Positions 17,027 to 25,117 of a DNA stretch of 64,000 bases are shown here, in pieces (the stretch's first letter is position 1; each line of letters starts with the position of its first letter). The position numbers and the translations under genes were made by a program. Origin of the DNA: Pseudomonas lalucatii (GTDB lineage Bacteria > Pseudomonadota > Gammaproteobacteria > Pseudomonadales > Pseudomonadaceae); the NCBI RefSeq assembly GCF_018398425.1, contig NZ_JADPMV010000002.1, forward strand, positions 744,001 through 808,000. Direction: 5' to 3'. The notes under the pieces are model-generated. The model searched no databases. It saw only the letters and a list, made by a program, of their open reading frames with translations, and was not told the origin of the DNA.

Positions 17027-18238
17027 ATGCGAGCCTGGCCCGACGCCCTACGCGCGCTGCGTCATCGCAACTTCCGCCTGTACTTCGCCGCCCAGGGCAT
17101 TTCCACCCTGGGGCTATGGGCCCAGCAGGTTGCCCAGGCCTGGCTGGTCTATCGGCTGAGCGATTCCGCCGCGCTGCTCGGCCTGGTCAGTTGCCTGGGG
17201 CTGCTGCCACAGCTGCTGATCGGCCCCCTGGTCGGCGCCTGGATCGACCGTCATGACAAGCGCCATCTGCTGATCGTCGTGGAGGCTCTGCTGTGCCTGC
17301 AGGCGGTGGCCTTGGCGGCGCTGACGGCATTCGCGCTGATCACCCCCCTGGCGCTGGTGCTGCTGGCGACCTTGTTCGGCGTACTGACCGCGCTCGATAC
17401 GCCGCTGCGCCTGGCACTGGTCAGCGGCCTGGTCGATTCCCACGACGACCTGCCCAATGCCCTGGCGCTCAATGCCACGCTGTTCACCCTGGCACGCTTC
17501 CTCGGCCCGCTGCTGGCCGGGCTGCTGCTCGGCCTGGTCGGCGAAGCGCCGTGCTTCGCCTTCAATGCGCTGAGTTTCGTGCCGCTGCTGCTGGCCTTGC
17601 GACGCATCCGCATGGCGCCGACACTGCGCAGCCCGGGCTCGCTGCGCCACCTATTGGCCGAAGGTTTGAACTATGTACGGGGCGCGCCCGAGGCGCGTTC
17701 TCTGCTGCAGAGCGTGCTGATGGTCAACCTGTGCGCGAGCGGTTACGCGGTGCTGCTACCGGTATTGGCCCGCGATACCTTCGCCGGCGATGCCCTCACC
17801 CTAGGCTGGCTGTGGAGCGCCGCCGGATTCGGCGCTCTGCTCGCCAGCCTGCTGTTGGCGCGCCTGGGCGCTCTGGCCAACCTGCCCCGACTGATTCATC
17901 TGTGCGCGGCGCTTTGCATCGCCGCCCTGCTGCTCGCCGCCAGCGAACGGCTGTGGCTGACCTTGCCGGCCATGCTATTGCTCGGCTTCGCCATCGCCGG
18001 CAACAACCTGGGCAGCAACATCGTGCTGCAGAACAGCGCCCCGGAAGCGCTGCGCGGCCGGGTGGTCGCACTCTACAGCGCCACCCGCTTCGGTTTCGAC
18101 GCCCTCGGCGGCCTGCTGGTCGGTTTTAGCGCCCAGCACCTGGGCGCCGCGCCGACGCTCGCCGGCGCGGCACTGCTGCTGGCGATCTATTGCGCCTACA
18201 CGCGCTGGCGTCAATTCAGCCCAATCCCTCGGCAGTGA
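17027..18238 (+). CDS. MFS transporter (EntS/MFS_3-like), 403 aa
   Basis: A major facilitator permease with twelve predicted membrane helices. The N-terminal ALRHRNFRLYFAAQGISTLG and the loop between helices 2 and 3 (GAWIDRHDKRHLLI) are typical of the EntS-like exporter branch, and the C-terminal motif APEALRGRVVALYSATRFG fits the same family. GGAGAGG before the ATG at 17027 defines the start; an in-frame extension of 65 codons upstream is not supported. It is transcribed divergently from the dioxygenase A operon, and its 3' end overlaps the convergent GST gene by 23 bases. Export of a toxic intermediate is more likely than uptake given the family, but this is inference. Confidence 0.82.
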   Translation: MRAWPDALRALRHRNFRLYFAAQGISTLGLWAQQVAQAWLVYRLSDSAALLGLVSCLGLLPQLLIGPLVGAWIDRHDKRHLLIVVEALLCLQAVALAALTAFALITPLALVLLATLFGVLTALDTPLRLALVSGLVDSHDDLPNALALNATLFTLARFLGPLLAGLLLGLVGEAPCFAFNALSFVPLLLALRRIRMAPTLRSPGSLRHLLAEGLNYVRGAPEARSLLQSVLMVNLCASGYAVLLPVLARDTFAGDALTLGWLWSAAGFGALLASLLLARLGALANLPRLIHLCAALCIAALLLAASERLWLTLPAMLLLGFAIAGNNLGSNIVLQNSAPEALRGRVVALYSATRFGFDALGGLLVGFSAQHLGAAPTLAGAALLLAIYCAYTRWRQFSPIPRQ

Positions 18239-18821
18239 GCGCCGCACGCACAGACGGACGCTGACCGATCCGCTGGAAGAACGCCAACAAATGAGGCCAG
18301 CGGGCCAGATCGAGGCCGATGGGCGCTATCCAGCGCAATGCGGTGAACAGGTAACCGTCGGCCACGCTGAAGCGCTCACCGACCAGGTAATCACGATCCT
18401 GCAGGTGATCGTCCAGATGGGTCAGGCGCCGCTCCAGATTGACCCGCGCCGCGCGCTTCCAGTCGTCCTTGGCCATGGGGTTGAAGAAGGCGCCGCAGGA
18501 CTTCTGTAGTTCGCTGCCGACGAAGTTCAGCCAACCCTGCAGGCGATAGCGTTCGAGGCTGCCGTTGGTCGGCGCCAGGTGTTTTTCCGGCACCAGATCG
18601 GCGATGTACTGGACGATGGCCGGCCCTTCGCTGAGCAGTTCACCGGAGTCCAACAGCAGTGCCGGCACATAGCCCTTGGGGTTGATCGCCAGGTAGTCGG
18701 CGCCACCGGCGGTACGTTTGCTCTGCAGATCCACGGCTTCGGTCGCGAAGCTCACACCAGCTTCGTACAGGGCGATATGCGGGCTGAGCGAACAGGCGCC
18801 GGCTTTGTAGAAGAGTTTCAT
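18216..18821 (-). CDS. Glutathione S-transferase, BphK-like
   Basis: A 201-residue beta-class-like GST. The N-terminal thioredoxin domain starts MKLFYKAGACSLSPHIALYE with Cys10 in the place of the BphK active-site cysteine; NPKGYVPALLLDSGELLSEG provides the glutathione-binding cis-Pro and SerGlu/Gly region; the C-terminal helical domain has SVADGYLFTALRW. BphK-type enzymes accompany many polycyclic and biphenyl catabolic clusters and use glutathione for dehalogenation or detoxification of electrophilic intermediates. GGAG lies before the ATG at 18821. It is separated from the upstream dioxygenase operon by an intrinsic terminator, so it has its own promoter or is expressed by readthrough. Confidence 0.92.
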   Translation of the reverse strand: MKLFYKAGACSLSPHIALYEAGVSFATEAVDLQSKRTAGGADYLAINPKGYVPALLLDSGELLSEGPAIVQYIADLVPEKHLAPTNGSLERYRLQGWLNFVGSELQKSCGAFFNPMAKDDWKRAARVNLERRLTHLDDHLQDRDYLVGERFSVADGYLFTALRWIAPIGLDLARWPHLLAFFQRIGQRPSVRAALTAEGLG

Positions 18822-18888
18822 CGAGGTGCTCCAGCTAGGCCGCGGCCACTTCAAGTGCCGCTGACGAATCGATCGGAAAACGCCAGGC

Positions 18889-18918
18889 AAAAGAAAGCCG
18901 AGGCCTGGGCCTCGGCTT
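18889..18918 (-). terminator. Intrinsic terminator after dioxygenase B
   Basis: On the minus strand an 11-bp stem AAGCCGAGGCC/GGCCTCGGCTT is followed by TTTCTTTT. It lies 15 bases after the stop codon of the upstream gene and ends the oxygenase operon. Confidence 0.85.
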
Positions 18919-18932
18919 GCAGCTGCAGCGGC

Positions 18933-19892
18933 TCAGGCCGCGGCGCCGCCACTCGGCTTACGTGGGCCGTTGAACGGCGCCCAATTCTCTTCGAGCATGT
19001 CCAGCAGGTAGGCCTGCGCGTTGTCGGCATGCAACGGGAGTTCGCGCGGCACCCAGTCGTCGTCGAACTTGTCCATGTCGGCGTCGTACTCGAAGCGGCA
19101 ACCCAGCGGGCTGTCGAAGTACCAGAACCAGTTGGAACCGAAACCGTGACGGCCCGGCCCCCAGAAGCTGGAGTAACCCAGCTCGCGGAAACGGTGACCG
19201 GCCTGCATCACCTCGCTCGGCCCTCCCAGATGGAAGGCCATATGCTCGACGCCTTTGAGCTGCGGCGGGGTCTGGATGAGGAACATGGTGTGGTGTTCGT
19301 AGGTGCCTTTCGAACGCATGAACGGCCCGCCGCCGAGACGGTCGTTGACACGGAACTGTAAGCGCTCGACGTAGAATTTCTCGGCCGCAGCCACATCCGG
19401 CACGAACAGGGCGAAGTGCCCCAGGCTGCGCGGTGCCGGCAACGCATCGAGACCGTCGACCCCGAGTACATTGACCGCGCGTTGTAACGGCGCCCCGGGG
19501 GCGTTGATCTTCTCTACCGGCATCTCGATCTCGCGACGGCGAGTCAACTGGAACACCAGCGGAATGCCCATGTCGTCGAGCGACTCGATGGCGCCGTCGG
19601 CCAGGCGTTTGACTTCGCGATCCTTACCCAACTCGGCAGCGATCTCCTCCAGGCTCTGTGCATCGGCCACACCGTAGACGATCTTGCGTGCCTTGTTGGT
19701 CGGGCTGAGCGGCGGCGGCAGCGCAGGATCGTCGCTGGCGCAGATAATCACCCCGGTGCCGTCGCAGGTCTCGAACAACAGGCCGTCGCGCACCTGGCCG
19801 ACCGCCTTGAGGCCGAAATCGGTCATGTACTTGGCCGCCACTTCGACGTCGTCGACGCCGAAGACCACGGCGTCCGGTCCGATAATATTCAT
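18933..19892 (-). CDS. Type I extradiol ring-cleavage dioxygenase B
   Basis: A 319-residue two-domain extradiol dioxygenase. Iron ligands His159 (LGHFALFVPD), His217 (VEHMAFHLGG) and Glu268 (CRFEYDADMD) are present, with HHTMFLIQ supplying the second-sphere His. It resembles the enzyme at 15786-16757 in architecture (including WGPGRHGFGSNWFWYF versus AGPGRHTISSACFWYF), so the two are paralogues. It ends the operon that carries the Rieske oxygenase, ferredoxin and VOC protein, making it the likely enzyme for the first diol formed. GGAG before the ATG gives a good start. Confidence 0.92.
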   Translation of the reverse strand: MNIIGPDAVVFGVDDVEVAAKYMTDFGLKAVGQVRDGLLFETCDGTGVIICASDDPALPPPLSPTNKARKIVYGVADAQSLEEIAAELGKDREVKRLADGAIESLDDMGIPLVFQLTRRREIEMPVEKINAPGAPLQRAVNVLGVDGLDALPAPRSLGHFALFVPDVAAAEKFYVERLQFRVNDRLGGGPFMRSKGTYEHHTMFLIQTPPQLKGVEHMAFHLGGPSEVMQAGHRFRELGYSSFWGPGRHGFGSNWFWYFDSPLGCRFEYDADMDKFDDDWVPRELPLHADNAQAYLLDMLEENWAPFNGPRKPSGGAAA

Positions 19893-19923
19893 GAATCTTT
19901 GCTCCGTTTCAGTGACTGCCGGG

Positions 19924-20463
19924 TTAGGAAGTAATGCTGACGTTCTCGCCGCGACGCAGCGCCGCCATGCGCTCGTTCAGCTCGCCATCGACGTAGTACA
20001 GTTCGGTGTAAAAGCCGATCTGCTCGCGGGTGTCCCAGTAGCTCCAGCGGCAGTTGCCGAACGGCCCCTGAAAGAAACCGGCCATGGCCTTCTCCAGGCC
20101 CTGCTCCTCGTAGTGATGCACCGCCTGCTCGTACTCCTCGGCGCTGGTCTGGCGAAAGCCAATGTGATGCGGACCATAGCCGCGGGTCTCGACCCAGTCC
20201 TGGTACAGGCTACGGCCGCCATCGTGGCGCGCCAACTCGATCAGGGTGTCGCCAGCGAAACCGTAGGCACAGCTGAACTGGAAATCACCAGGCCGGCCGC
20301 GGTACTCCTTCTCGGTCTGCGCCTTGGCCAGGTCGTAGGCGACGTTCCACACCTCGACGCCGTTGGTCTTCTTCCACATGTCCATCGCTGTCTCGAGATC
20401 CGGGACGACGAAGCAGATCTGGTCGAACTTGCGGCCGATCAGGTTCTTGGCAATCTCACTCAT
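19924..20463 (-). CDS. VOC (glyoxalase-fold) protein, 179 aa
   Basis: A single-module protein of the vicinal oxygen chelate superfamily. The opening strand KFDQICFVVPDLETAMDMW, the PHHIGFRQTS strand and the closing FYTELYYVDGE place possible metal ligands at Gln, His and Glu; the usual first His is replaced by Gln, as in some glyoxalase I enzymes. At this length it cannot be a two-domain extradiol dioxygenase; an isomerase, epimerase or lyase acting on a ring-fission product is more likely. AAGGAG precedes the ATG at 20463; the longer frame upstream overlaps the ferredoxin gene and was rejected. It lies between the ferredoxin and dioxygenase B in one operon. Confidence 0.7.
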   Translation of the reverse strand: MSEIAKNLIGRKFDQICFVVPDLETAMDMWKKTNGVEVWNVAYDLAKAQTEKEYRGRPGDFQFSCAYGFAGDTLIELARHDGGRSLYQDWVETRGYGPHHIGFRQTSAEEYEQAVHHYEEQGLEKAMAGFFQGPFGNCRWSYWDTREQIGFYTELYYVDGELNERMAALRRGENVSITS

Positions 20464-20477
20464 GGCTCGCTCCTTTT

Positions 20478-20693
20478 CTATTCCTGCACGACACGCAGGC
20501 TGATGGCTCCGGCCGGGCAGTCGCGCACCACTTGCTCGATCTCGTCCTTGCGCGAGATATCGACGAAGCGCAGCTTCAGATGGGCAATGTTGGCCGCCGA
20601 ATCCAGCTCGAACACGTCGTCGGAGCCCAGACACAGGCCGTAGCCCTGGCACTTCTGGGTATCCAGGATCACTTCCACTTTTTCGCTAGCCAT
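20478..20693 (-). CDS. Small ferredoxin, probably [3Fe-4S], 71 aa
   Basis: A 71-residue ferredoxin with three conserved cysteines, Cys15, Cys21 and Cys59, arranged as CXXYXXC...CP. The missing fourth cysteine is the pattern of single [3Fe-4S] ferredoxins that serve P450s and a minority of ring-hydroxylating dioxygenases, such as the abietane (dit) and phenanthrene (phd) systems. The residue in the middle of the cluster motif, often His, is Tyr18 here. It lies 23 bases after the oxygenase beta gene, so it is very probably the electron donor of this Rieske oxygenase, reduced by the FAD protein at 4664-5890. Confidence 0.9.
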   Translation of the reverse strand: MASEKVEVILDTQKCQGYGLCLGSDDVFELDSAANIAHLKLRFVDISRKDEIEQVVRDCPAGAISLRVVQE

Positions 20694-20716
20694 AACTCGT
20701 CTCTCTTGCTCTGGTG

Positions 20717-21223
20717 TTACAGGAAAACGCCGAGATTGGGCGTGTGCAGCACCGTCTCGGTAATCAGCGCCTTGCGCTTGAGCAACTTAACGCCGGCGTC
20801 GGTGACGCGCAGCAAGTCGTGCCGGCGCACCGGAATCACATCACCGAGATCGTCGTGACCGCGCTGGCGATAGAGGATCATGGCGCTGATCACCGAGATC
20901 ACATCGGCGCGCTCGGTCGCCTCCACCAGAACGCTACCCACCACGCGCAGGGTGCGCGAGGGAGGCACCTCGGCCCAGGCGTGGTCGCTCTCCAGGCGGG
21001 CGATGCGTGTCTGGATATGCGCCTTGCAGTCCTTGATGCGGAACGCACCTTCGGGGAACTCGTCGGCATAGGTACGCATGGCGATGCGGATCGGCACGTC
21101 GTAGTCGATCTCGTCGTCGAGCAGGGCGAACCAGTCGCGGAAGCGTCGTTCGTCGAGAATCAGCGCCTCGCGGGCGAGAAAGTCGCTGGCGATTTCACGC
21201 AGCTCGTGCAGGTTGCTCATCAC
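20717..21223 (-). CDS. Aromatic-ring-hydroxylating dioxygenase, beta subunit
   Basis: A 168-residue small subunit of the NTF2-like fold with the family motifs ANREALILDERRFRDWFAL-like region near residue 20 and RVVGSVLVEATERADV in the centre, and C-terminal RRHDLLRVTDAGVKLLKRK. The subunit is structural in the alpha3beta3 oxygenase and can influence substrate choice. Its start codon overlaps the stop of the alpha gene (ATGA), which fits the stoichiometric co-translation of the two subunits. Confidence 0.93.
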   Translation of the reverse strand: MMSNLHELREIASDFLAREALILDERRFRDWFALLDDEIDYDVPIRIAMRTYADEFPEGAFRIKDCKAHIQTRIARLESDHAWAEVPPSRTLRVVGSVLVEATERADVISVISAMILYRQRGHDDLGDVIPVRRHDLLRVTDAGVKLLKRKALITETVLHTPNLGVFL

Positions 21224-22623
21224 TCACACTCCCCTTCACCCAGGCACTTGTCGGCATTCGAACGGGCGGCGCTCTTGCCTTCGGTCATTTCCTTCGCCCA
21301 GCGGCGCCAGAAACGCTCCTGGCTGTACTCGCCGTAAACCGAACGGTGGAATTCGCCCGGCCCTTTCCAGTCCGGATCGGGCCCGCTGCGCTTTTGCTGG
21401 TAATTCAGGCGCACGCTTTTACTGCGCGCCCAGGGGCTGGAGGCCACCTTGGCGATGCCTTCCCAGACTGCGGTGTCGTCCTGCTCGAAGATACCGCCGG
21501 AACCGAAGCCGAACTGCCCGGCCATATAGGCGCGCGCCTGGAAGTCCTCGGGCAGGCAGGCGTACTCCAGTTCGTAGTTCCACAGCTCCATCACCCCCGG
21601 CGCCACCGGCTGCCACATGCGGATGCTGGTGAAAGGGATTGGCATCTGCCCCGGTACGTCAGGCTGCGGGAAGCGCAGGAAGCTGAAGTTGGGGAAGATC
21701 GTGCCGATGGTCGGCGGCACGGTGCGAAGCATCTCCAGCTGCACCTCGTCGAGCTTGGACAGGTCGAACTGAGCGCGCTGCTCCTCGGTATAGCCCCACA
21801 TGTCGAACATCGGCGCGATCAGCTCAGGCAGTGCGTGGCCGATGAAGCTGTTGCCATTGCCGAAGTCGTAACCGCTGGCCATGCTGCTGACCTGGTTGAC
21901 GCCGGGGATGAACTCCGACAAGGCCGCCGACAGGTGCGCGGTGCTGACGTGGTAGGCGTCGCCGCTGAAGTTCTCTGCGCCGCTCTTCCAGTCGGCCTTG
22001 ACCACGAAGCGTTCCGGCTCCTTGATCACCTTCATGCCGTCCGGGTGCAGGCCGAAGATGGCGTCCATCATCCAGGCCGCCCCGCCCAGGTATTCGCGCA
22101 GCGGTGGCACGTCCTCGCTCAGCGAGGCGAAGACGAAACCGTGGATGGCCTCGACCTTGGCGGCCTTGAGCAGGCCCCACTCCTTCTTGTCCAGCGGGCC
22201 GCCGTAGGCATCCTTCAGGTGGGGGGCACCGGCCCAGTCGCCGTTGTTGCGATAGACCCAACCGTGGTAGGGGCACTTGAAGTGCTTGACGTTGCCTTTG
22301 TCCTGATGACACAGCTCGGTGCCGCGGTGGCGGCAGTGGTTGAGCATGACATTGATCTGGTCGTCGTCGTCGCGGGTGACGATGACCTTGTCGATACCCA
22401 GGCGACGCAGCACATAGTCGCCCTTGTTGGGAATCTCCGAGGTGTGGACGACGAAGATCCAGTTGCGCGCGAAGATGCGCTCCATTTCGGCACGAAACAC
22501 CTTGTCGTCGCGGAACACCTCCACCGGCAGCAGGCCTTCGTCCATGCCCTGCTCGACGCGCTGACAGAGCTCGTCGAGGTACTGATCCGGGTTACCGGGA
22601 TAGATCAGATCGTAGTTGATCAC
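21220..22623 (-). CDS. Aromatic-ring-hydroxylating dioxygenase, Rieske alpha subunit
   Basis: A 467-residue catalytic subunit that would dihydroxylate an arene to a cis-dihydrodiol. The Rieske [2Fe-2S] motif is exact, CXHX17CXXH (Cys97, His99, Cys117, His120). The mononuclear iron site is Asp222-X2-His225-X4-His230 in NFSGDAYHVSTAH, with the third ligand Asp382 in EQDD, and Asp222 bridging to the Rieske centre as in naphthalene dioxygenase. The start codon is GTG behind a strong GAGGAG. A Crc/Hfq-like tract stands 20-30 bases upstream. The gene follows the RND transporter by 55 bases and leads alpha-beta-ferredoxin-VOC-extradiol, a self-contained upper pathway. Specificity cannot be read by eye, but the residues near the iron differ from those of typical naphthalene or biphenyl enzymes. 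Confidence 0.95.
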   Translation of the reverse strand: MINYDLIYPGNPDQYLDELCQRVEQGMDEGLLPVEVFRDDKVFRAEMERIFARNWIFVVHTSEIPNKGDYVLRRLGIDKVIVTRDDDDQINVMLNHCRHRGTELCHQDKGNVKHFKCPYHGWVYRNNGDWAGAPHLKDAYGGPLDKKEWGLLKAAKVEAIHGFVFASLSEDVPPLREYLGGAAWMMDAIFGLHPDGMKVIKEPERFVVKADWKSGAENFSGDAYHVSTAHLSAALSEFIPGVNQVSSMASGYDFGNGNSFIGHALPELIAPMFDMWGYTEEQRAQFDLSKLDEVQLEMLRTVPPTIGTIFPNFSFLRFPQPDVPGQMPIPFTSIRMWQPVAPGVMELWNYELEYACLPEDFQARAYMAGQFGFGSGGIFEQDDTAVWEGIAKVASSPWARSKSVRLNYQQKRSGPDPDWKGPGEFHRSVYGEYSQERFWRRWAKEMTEGKSAARSNADKCLGEGECE

Positions 22624-22642
22624 GGCTTGCTCTCCTCACTAC

Positions 22643-22653
22643 TTGTTCTTGTT
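22643..22653 (-). promoter_or_regulatory. Crc/Hfq catabolite-activity-like motif before the oxygenase alpha gene
   Basis: The minus strand reads AACAAGAACAA, identical to the tract before monooxygenase 2, and lies 20-30 bases upstream of the GTG start just before GAGGAG. Confidence 0.65.
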
Positions 22654-22678
22654 CGTTTCGAGCCACGGAGTCGGCCGG

Positions 22679-25117
22679 CTAGCGGCTGGCCTTCTCCAGC
22701 AGCGTGACGTCCACATCGAGACGGGCGCAGGGTTGTTGTTTCGCCGCTACGCCACGCGGCTGCAGCAGGAAGGCCGCGAGCGCCGGCACCAGTACCAGGG
22801 CACCAAGCATGTTCCACAGGAACATGAAGGCCAGCAGCGCGCCCATGTCGGCCTGGAACTTGATCGGGCTGGCCAACCAGGTGGCCACGCCGACGGACAG
22901 GGTGATGCCGGTCAGCATCACCACCTTGCCGGTGAAGATCAGCGAGCGGTAGTAAGCCAGTGACAGGGGCTGCCCAGCCTTCAGCTGTGTCAGCAGCACC
23001 GACAGGATGTACAGCGCGTAGTCGACGCCGATGCCTACGCCCAGGGCGATCACCGGCAGAGTCGCCACCTTCACGCCCATGCCCAGGCCGACCATCAGCG
23101 CCTCGGCGAGAATCGAGGTAAGCATCAGCGGCAGCAGGGCCACCACCACCACTCGCCAGGAACGGAAGGCGATCAATGTCAGAAGCGCGACTATCGCATA
23201 GACCAGGTAGGTCATCTGCCGCCAGGCGTCGCCTACCACACTATTGGTCGCCGCCTCGATACCAGCCGTTCCGGCAGCCAGGAGAAACTGCACCTGGTCG
23301 TCGTCGTTGGCCATGGCGAAGCGCTCGACATGCTCGGTCACTCGCGCCAGGGTCGCGGCCTTGTGGTCGGTCAGGAACACATACAGGGTCAGCAGAGAAC
23401 AACTGTCGTCGTACAGGCCACGCGGCGCGCTGGCAGTGATGGCGTTGAGCATCGACTGGTTGGGCACGAAGTCGTACCACTTAGGATTGCCCTCGTTAAG
23501 GGCCGCGCTCATGCGCCGGCTGAGCAAGGCCAGGGTCTCGGTGCTTTCCACCCCGTCGAGTTGGCGCAGCTGCCACTCCAGGGCATCGACCTTGTTCAAG
23601 GTAGTGGCGGCCGAGCAATAGCCCTGCGGGGTCTTCACCATCACCGCGAGCACGTCGCTGGAAGCGCCGTAGTTAGCATTGAGGAAAGCCACGTCAAGGT
23701 TGTAACGGCTGTCCTGACGCAGCTCCGGGGCGCCCGGATCGAGGTCGCCGATCTGGATCTGCTTGGACACCAGCAAGCCGCCAGCCGCCAGAAATAGAGC
23801 GCAGCCAATGGCGCCGGCCGCCCAGGCCCGAGAGGTGAAGCGGTCGAGCAGGCGCCAAAGCGGATGACGCAGCGTTCCCTGCTGCTCGGCCTGTTCGGCA
23901 CGCAGGCTGCGTTGCGCCGCACGCGGGCAGACGCCCAGGTAGCTGAGCACCAGCGGCAGCAGAATCAGATTGGTGAAGATCAAAATGCCGACGCCGATGG
24001 AGGCGGCCAGGGCCAGTTCGCGGATCGCCTGGATGTCGATCACCAGCAGCACGGCAAAACCAACTGTATCGGTCACCAGCGCCGCCAGGCCGGGGCGGAA
24101 CAGGCGGCGGAAGGTCTGCTGCGCGGCCATTTGCTTGTCCACACCACGCCCGATGGACTGGAGGGTGCCATTCATCAGTTGCGAGCCGTGGCTCATGCCG
24201 ATGGCGAACACCAGGAACGGCACCAGAATCGAGTAGGGGTCCAGCGCATAGCCCATAGTCGGCAGCACGCCCAGCTGCCAAACCACGGCGACCAGCGACA
24301 CTGTCACCACCACCGCGGTGGAACGCCAGCAGCGGGTGAACCAGTAGAGCACCGCTGCGCCCAGACAGATGCTGATGGCGAAGAACAACAGCACGCTGCG
24401 CACCCCGTCGATCAGATCGCCCACCAGCTTAGCGAAGCCGGTGATGTGCATGCTGTAACCGCGCGCCTCGTATTTCTCGCGCATCTGCTCCAGGGTTTCG
24501 GCCAGGGCCGCGTAATCCACCGCACGCCCTTCGGCATCCGTCGCCAGCAGCGGCACGAATAGCACCGTGGAACCAAAATCAGTGGCCACCAGGCGACCGA
24601 TCTCGCCGGAGCGCGCCAGGTTGGCGGCGAGCTGCTGCAGGCTTTGTGCCGAACCGTCGTAGGCCTCCGGAATCACCGGGCCGCCCTCCAGGCCCTCCAC
24701 GGTAACGCCGGCCCAGCGAGTCGAAGGCGACCACAACGACTTCAGCTGCATGCGGTTGACGCCCGGCAGCAGGAAGATTTCGTCGTGCAACTCGCGCAGG
24801 GTCTCCATATAGCGCTGGTCGTAGATGCTGCCCTGCGGGTTGGCCAGGGCAATGCGCACAGCATTGCCGAGGCCTACAAGATCGTTCTGGTGGTCGGTGA
24901 AGTTGCGGATGTATTCGTGCCCTTGCGGGATCATCTTCTCGAAGCTGGCCGATAGCTGCAGATGGCGCAGCTGGCTGGCGAAAAACAGAGTTAGCAGGCC
25001 GCACAGCAGCAGCACCAGCAGGCGACGACTGAAGATCACCCGTTCCACCAGAGAGCCGGCACTCGGATCGAAATCGTTCTGCGGCTTGCAGCCGTTCGGC
25101 AGGACATTCAGGTTCAT
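22679..25117 (-). CDS. RND/MMPL-family transporter
   Basis: An 812-residue inner-membrane protein of the resistance-nodulation-division superfamily, MMPL/patched branch. There is one N-terminal helix (LLVLLLCGLLTLFFAS), a large periplasmic loop, a block of about five helices with the sterol-sensing-like region (LVPFLVFAIGMSHGSQL), a second loop, and a final block including GVGIGVDYALYILSVLL. No TolC or adaptor partner is encoded nearby. Such proteins with DUF1302, DUF1329 and YCF48-type partners recur beside hydrophobic-substrate catabolic genes and are thought to move lipidic molecules across the envelope. Its start overlaps the stop of the YCF48 gene (ATGA). Confidence 0.88.
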   Translation of the reverse strand: MNLNVLPNGCKPQNDFDPSAGSLVERVIFSRRLLVLLLCGLLTLFFASQLRHLQLSASFEKMIPQGHEYIRNFTDHQNDLVGLGNAVRIALANPQGSIYDQRYMETLRELHDEIFLLPGVNRMQLKSLWSPSTRWAGVTVEGLEGGPVIPEAYDGSAQSLQQLAANLARSGEIGRLVATDFGSTVLFVPLLATDAEGRAVDYAALAETLEQMREKYEARGYSMHITGFAKLVGDLIDGVRSVLLFFAISICLGAAVLYWFTRCWRSTAVVVTVSLVAVVWQLGVLPTMGYALDPYSILVPFLVFAIGMSHGSQLMNGTLQSIGRGVDKQMAAQQTFRRLFRPGLAALVTDTVGFAVLLVIDIQAIRELALAASIGVGILIFTNLILLPLVLSYLGVCPRAAQRSLRAEQAEQQGTLRHPLWRLLDRFTSRAWAAGAIGCALFLAAGGLLVSKQIQIGDLDPGAPELRQDSRYNLDVAFLNANYGASSDVLAVMVKTPQGYCSAATTLNKVDALEWQLRQLDGVESTETLALLSRRMSAALNEGNPKWYDFVPNQSMLNAITASAPRGLYDDSCSLLTLYVFLTDHKAATLARVTEHVERFAMANDDDQVQFLLAAGTAGIEAATNSVVGDAWRQMTYLVYAIVALLTLIAFRSWRVVVVALLPLMLTSILAEALMVGLGMGVKVATLPVIALGVGIGVDYALYILSVLLTQLKAGQPLSLAYYRSLIFTGKVVMLTGITLSVGVATWLASPIKFQADMGALLAFMFLWNMLGALVLVPALAAFLLQPRGVAAKQQPCARLDVDVTLLEKASR

